A stretch of DNA of 64,000 bases from Cyathus striatus (Eukaryota; Basidiomycota; Agaricomycetes; Agaricales; Nidulariaceae). Shown one piece after another: positions 59,902 to 64,000 of the stretch. Where the stretch lies: the NCBI GenBank assembly GCA_025738555.1, contig JAOVFP010000020.1, positions 310,001 to 374,000 on the forward strand. Reading direction: 5' to 3'. How positions within the stretch are numbered: position 1 is the first letter of the stretch; each line of letters begins with the position of its first letter. The notes beneath the pieces are model-generated. The model searched no databases. It saw only the letters and a program-made list of their open reading frames with translations, and was not told the DNA's origin. The position numbers and the translations under genes were made by a program.

Positions 59902-60730
59902 TTAAACGCCGTCATAACTCGCCCCGCCCGCCTAATCGGAGAGTAAGAAGGGGGATTCACATAGGGTCGTATCAGTGGCCACATAGCATGAGGCCGGAGG
60001 AGCCACTGTACCTTCCGCAACCTCGTAACAATGGGATCCTCATTAAGGTCGTCTTTCTCCCTAGCAGCCACCTCGATGGAGTACACCCGTAAAACGTTCT
60101 TCACATCAGCGGTGTGCACGGAGATCTGTAGAAGCAGGAGAGAAGGATGTTACCATGGGAAAACCATGTACGTCGAGGCGCCGGTTTGAAACATACCTTG
60201 CCTTTCCTCATTACTTTGCAATCTGGGCCTATCCATATCTGTCAAATAATATAAAAATGACGCAGTCAGCTTGGCCAAGCACAGCTGCATGAGGAAGCAG
60301 AGTGGCGAACGGACACTTACAATCAAGACAAACTTTTCGCGCTTAGACTCTTTGTCGTTGGAGTAGGTAACACGAGCATAGGCATAGGAGGCCTTGGTAT
60401 CTTCAAGATTTTCGCGAAGCTCGGAAAGACCACCAGTACCGGTCTTTGTCAGAACCAGCTTGTCGGACCGGTCAGACTGATAATCGAGGAGCAACCAGTT
60501 AGTGTCGGATTTGTCGGAACGAACGCCAAGGTATGCTGCAGCACGATTGTTAGATCATAGTATGAGGTGAATCGGAAATGGGACATCAGGGTAAACTGGA
60601 GAGAACAAGAAAATAGGAGGTGGATCTCAAGGGAAGAAACGAGATATGTATCTGCCTAGAGCAGAAATAGCCGGAAGATAGGAATGGAAAACCAACCTTC
60701 GTTGATGGTGGGGTCGGTCACATCGGCCAT
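59902..60730 (-). CDS. Coactosin (ADF-homology actin-binding protein)
   Basis: Five exons read leftward from ATG 60730 to TAA 59902-59904, giving about 144 aa. The ADF-H fold is clear: MADVTDPTINEA, YLGVRSDKSDTNWLLLDY, LVLTKTGTGGLSELRENLED, ASYAYARVTYSNDKESKREK, FVLIIWIGPDCKVMRKGKIS and ADVKNVLRVYSIEVAA. The last exon encodes AGGASYDGV, the conserved coactosin end, found after an intron starting GTACAG and ending at TCCGATTAG. The protein binds F-actin filaments and opposes capping; it is cytosolic. It is divergent from RRG9 across 231 bp. Confidence 0.92.
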
Positions 60731-60961
60731 GGCGCAGAATTAGAGAAGGAAAAGAGAGAATACGAAGGAAGAAGTGAGAGATGTAAAGGAAAGTTGGCTT
60801 GCTGGAAGCGCAGGACGGTGGATGGCGGTGGTGGTTGCGGTCTGTCAGATACTCGCTTGTATCAATTTCACTCTGCAAATATTGATTGTGGTCCCGTGAC
60901 TTATAAGAATTGCTAACTTTTATGTGACTAGTCCAAGTCATTCTTTGTCCCCTCCGTTATC
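60731..60961. promoter_or_regulatory. Divergent promoter between coactosin and RRG9
   Basis: A 231-bp spacer lies between the divergent ATGs at 60730 and 60962. Both promoters must be here. No convincing core element was identified. Confidence 0.35.
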
Positions 60962-61579
60962 ATGACCTCCTCCAGCTTTCACCTCTTCTCAGCACCTACT
61001 AGACTGACTCATGTACTTAATACCTCCTTTCGTCTATCATCTACAGACGCCGCTACAGAAGCCCGGCGAAAATGGCATCTCGGTGGTGTTCCCAGTCCAC
61101 GCTCTATTTTGGAAGACGACACCGTCAACGTCGATCTTTCAGAAGACAACGACCTCGTTAATGGTTTAAACCCCAATACGCCTCCGTCACATCTTCGTAG
61201 ACCCCCTGACAAGCCAACTCCCCAAGAGTGGAGAGCCCACCGACAAACCATTAAGAAAGAGTTCCCAGATGGATGGTCTCCGCCGCATAAACTCTCGCGC
61301 GAAGCTATGGATGGTCTTCGTAAGCTGCATCGCTTTGATCCACAGAAGTTTACGACGCCTGTTCTCGCGGAGAAATTTAGGATCAGCCCGGAGGCCGTGA
61401 GGAGAATACTGAAGAGTAAATGGGAGCCTCCACGCGGAAAGACAGCGAAGTTGTTAGAAAACGAGAGGATCTTGAGGGCCGAACGAGCTGAAGAAAAGGG
61501 ACGGATGAAAATCAAGGAACGTTTGGAGATGCAGCAAGTAGTTGCTCTCCAGAAAGACCAAAAGTTTACCTTCCGGTAA
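60962..61579 (+). CDS. RRG9: Required for respiratory growth protein 9 (mitochondrial, neugrin-like)
   Basis: A single uninterrupted exon encodes 205 aa. The N-terminus looks like a mitochondrial presequence (Ser/Thr/Arg, no acids, about 30 residues). The conserved core reads PTPQEWRAHRQTIKKEFPDG, WSPPHKLSREAMDGLRKLH, and then TTPVLAEKFRISPEAVRRIL followed by KSKWEPP, the hallmark of the Rrg9/neugrin family. The C-terminus is a basic, Glu/Arg-rich helix. In yeast the protein is needed to keep mitochondrial DNA; in animals neugrin acts in mitoribosome and 16S rRNA upkeep. Few intron-free genes are present in this window, so this one stands out mildly. Confidence 0.93.
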   Translation: MTSSSFHLFSAPTRLTHVLNTSFRLSSTDAATEARRKWHLGGVPSPRSILEDDTVNVDLSEDNDLVNGLNPNTPPSHLRRPPDKPTPQEWRAHRQTIKKEFPDGWSPPHKLSREAMDGLRKLHRFDPQKFTTPVLAEKFRISPEAVRRILKSKWEPPRGKTAKLLENERILRAERAEEKGRMKIKERLEMQQVVALQKDQKFTFR

Positions 61580-62230
61580 TATCTTGGAGGCGCTGGTATA
61601 TTCTTTCTTTGTAAAATGCCGATCGTACTAGGGTACTCTCCGAGTTTGGTGCGTCTAGTAATCTCCTTATTGGAAAACAATTTATTCTGATAGGAATGCC
61701 TTCAGTTTACGTAACCTTTCTTTATGAAGATTTGGACGTCGTGCGGATGTTAGCGTTCAATGACCGCCTCCTACATCACCTACATCCCGCAGGTTTATGA
61801 CAGTATGTCTTGGTACCTCTACATCATGAGGCAGAATTTGAATTTCTGTACGCCCTATCGGACGGGAGTGAGATCATGGATATCTATATCATAAAAATGC
61901 TTAATCATTTTCTGATTTTCAATTTCTACAGTGGGTGCGGTGGCGTAGTCTCTAAGTAGCTAATGTCTGTTTTGGTACATATGTATACATACATATATGT
62001 TGCTTGGTCGAAATAGATATATCTATAAATACTATGCTCTTTTTGTCCCAAAAGAAAAGAGAAGGTAAGAAAAAAAGTACCCGAAGAACCGAGGGAGTAC
62101 ATAGCCTTTGTCTGAATGCAACGGCCCAAAATAACCGAAATGATGAAAGTCCAATGGAGGAATAAATAGGTAACACGGAAGGGATGAACGAACGAAACTT
62201 CAAATCTGGTACAAACTCGCGTCGAAAAAT
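61580..62230. other. Intergenic region between convergent genes
   Basis: About 650 bp with an imperfect (AT/AC) repeat, ACATATGTATACATACATAT, near 61978-61998. No gene or other signal was seen. Confidence 0.45.
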
Positions 62231-64000
62231 CTAAAGTATGACGGGGGTTCTTTCATATTTTAAATAAAACGAGCCTTTTTGGGGGCGGCATAAAAGGATA
62301 TCGTTCCAGTTGGGAATAGGGAGGGTATTTGATGGTCGGCCATAACGATCAACCACGGAGTGTTGGAATCCAAGGACATACATGGCCGTTATAAGCTTCA
62401 GTTCCACTTTGGCCAGCCGGGTTCCAAGGCACAAAGTTTTACCTAGAACGACATCAATGAACCATAACCAGGGGGTAAGTAGGTAGTAAGGTACATACCT
62501 CCGCCCCAGCCAACATATCCGAAAGGAGTGTCAATTGATTCTTTCCTCCCCGGATCAAACTTCCACGGATCGGGATAGATTTCGGGATCGAGATGGATAT
62601 CACTAAAAGGATATATAACGTATGCACCAGTAGGAATTATTTTGTTGTTGATGTAAAATTCTGGTCCCAAATTTCGCCTCATTGCGGTGTGCGGTTGCGC
62701 AACACGTGTGGTTTCCCGAATAATTGCGTCAAGTATAGGGGTGTTCTGCTCCCAAGCCTCAAGGGGGATGCCCGCAAGCCGGGAGGAAAGCGACTGTGGG
62801 GAGGACGAACCGGAATTGTATGAAAGATTGGACGCGAGCAGGGACTCAACCTCTGCGGCCGCTTTTGAATGCCACTCTGGATGACCAGCCAGGAATGTCA
62901 TTAACCAAGACGCTGGAAAAATTCCATATCGGTTAGAGAATATGATAATACCAAGACAAACATGAGCTTACCTGTAGTGCCCGTCGCCCTCGCTCCGGCA
63001 ATCAATAAGCCCATGATGAACTATGTACCTGTCAGTTCCTTGACCCTCCGCAGATATATGCGGAAAAGGACTTACACCCACTACCACAAGCTTCTCGTCT
63101 CCAAAATCAAGAAGCATTTGGAGCGTGTCGTTCCGTGGAAGGCCACTTTTCTCTCGTGCGTCAACTGCTTTTACCACAATATCATAGATCTCTTTCGTCG
63201 CCCACAACTTTTGAAGCATCGCTGGAGTTGGAAGCCATGGCAAGAGGACCGTAGCAGGGGTTGTTCCCGTGTCCAATGTGTCATACAATGTCTTCAGCCG
63301 CGCAACAAGAATCGGATTGTCGGCTATCTCCTCGCTTGTCAGACTTCGAATAGTCGTTTGAAAGATGAGCTAAGAATACCCAAGTTAGACACAGACGTCA
63401 GCATGACGGAAAAAACAATTACACAGCGCTGAACAAAAATAAACACTTCTCACCTCGTAGATATTATCAAAAGGATCAAATATGCCGGAATCGCCCCACC
63501 CTTCCATAACCCTCCGAGAATCTTCCAAAATCTGGGGAATTACTGGAAAATAGCATTCAGCTATGCTGAGATAAGCCCGAAATAGAAGGGTACCTACATT
63601 CACTCAGCGGAGCGTTCCTTTGGACGTTTGCAAGGCGTTTATGGATGAGGGCTATTCTTTTCGTTTGTAAATCAGATGTCACGCCGCGAACCATGGGTAT
63701 CTGGAGGGAAAAGAAGACGTCAAATGGAGCAAAACGGCGAGAATGTGTGGCTGTCTTACTGCTCCAGACAAAATTTTGAACCCTTCTGTGAGATCAAGGC
63801 CTTTGGCTGTAAAGAATGCCTCGCGAGCGCTTTCACCGGACACAACGATCACCTTGTTCTGCAATTATCGTCAGTATGAGTATGAATTTTTAGAAAATAG
63901 AAACATAACGTACGCGTAGTAATGAAAACTGGAAAATGCTCTGCCCAGTCGCATGAAACCCCCAATTCAAAAAGTCGTATCTCCTGCGAAAGAAAGGGAA
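62231..64000 (-). CDS. Cytochrome P450, 3' part (5' end beyond window)
   Basis: Several exons read leftward to a stop at 62231-62233; the first visible exon begins at about 63984 after a CGCAG acceptor, so the N-terminal anchor lies outside. Pieces in order are GFHATGQSIFQFSLL, KVIVVSGESAREAFFTAKG, IPQILEDSRRVMEGWGDSGI, TTPATVLLPWLPTPAMLQKL, MGLLIAGARATGTT (I-helix, lacking the usual acidic residue before T), SWLMTFLAGHPEW, AIIRETTRVAQPH (ExxR motif) and FGYVGWGGGKTLCLGTRLAK with the haem Cys. A K at the tail before IYLKYE-like end follows. The clan cannot be set safely. It is presumably bound to the ER and NADPH-reductase-dependent; substrate unknown. Confidence 0.88.

Noticed and set aside
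61009..61680. 223-codon leftward frame
   Set aside because: It is antisense to RRG9, which has clear family motifs in the rightward frame.
1..64000. tRNA or rRNA genes
   Set aside because: A by-eye scan for a TTCRA loop with a matching acceptor stem found none; a covariance-model scan would settle it.

Overview
The window looks like nuclear DNA of a mushroom-forming basidiomycete (Agaricomycetes, probably Agaricales). Genes are short, close together on both strands and full of introns of about 50-65 nt. Their proteins are typical of that group: DUF6534 membrane proteins, F-box proteins with cysteine motifs, secreted GH47 mannosidases, a P450, and a mushroom-type membrane family carrying a 'W...HPEG..YF' motif. 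No rRNA, tRNA, CRISPR array or prokaryotic element was seen. Gene structures were built by hand from splice sites, reading phase and protein similarity. Exon lists whose phases sum correctly are given; other spans are approximate inside.

1-13 kb: the 5' end of a membrane-protein gene leaving the window; a long disordered protein ending in a PHD finger and a chromodomain; a gene-poor stretch with a TA-flanked inverted-repeat transposon relic; an ALY/REF mRNA-export adaptor; a flavin monooxygenase; and a divergent F-box gene.

13-25.4 kb: two tandem GH47 alpha-1,2-mannosidase genes, the second with a frameshift, flank a decayed membrane-protein pseudogene. Then come Swp1/ribophorin II of oligosaccharyltransferase, proteasome subunit Rpn3 and an NDUFAF2-type complex I assembly factor.

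25.7-41.1 kb: the accessory part. It holds a pseudogene copy and two intact copies of the HPEG membrane family, a pair of small acidic paralogues, a DUF6534 membrane protein and a FEN1/XPG-type nuclease with a long insertion.

41.4-64 kb: mostly housekeeping. COPI alpha subunit, a divergent small unknown gene with two GC-AG introns, a third intact HPEG-family gene, a giant three-LIM-domain protein, a gene-poor 3 kb, then NAC beta, a GNAT acetyltransferase, coactosin, RRG9 and the 3' part of a cytochrome P450.

The strongest candidates for undescribed biology are the HPEG membrane family in birth-and-death mode, the acidic-tract/basic-tail paralogue pair, and the unusual splicing (several GC-AG introns, a probable 5-nt microexon, a run of frame-neutral exons) in the PHD-chromodomain gene.
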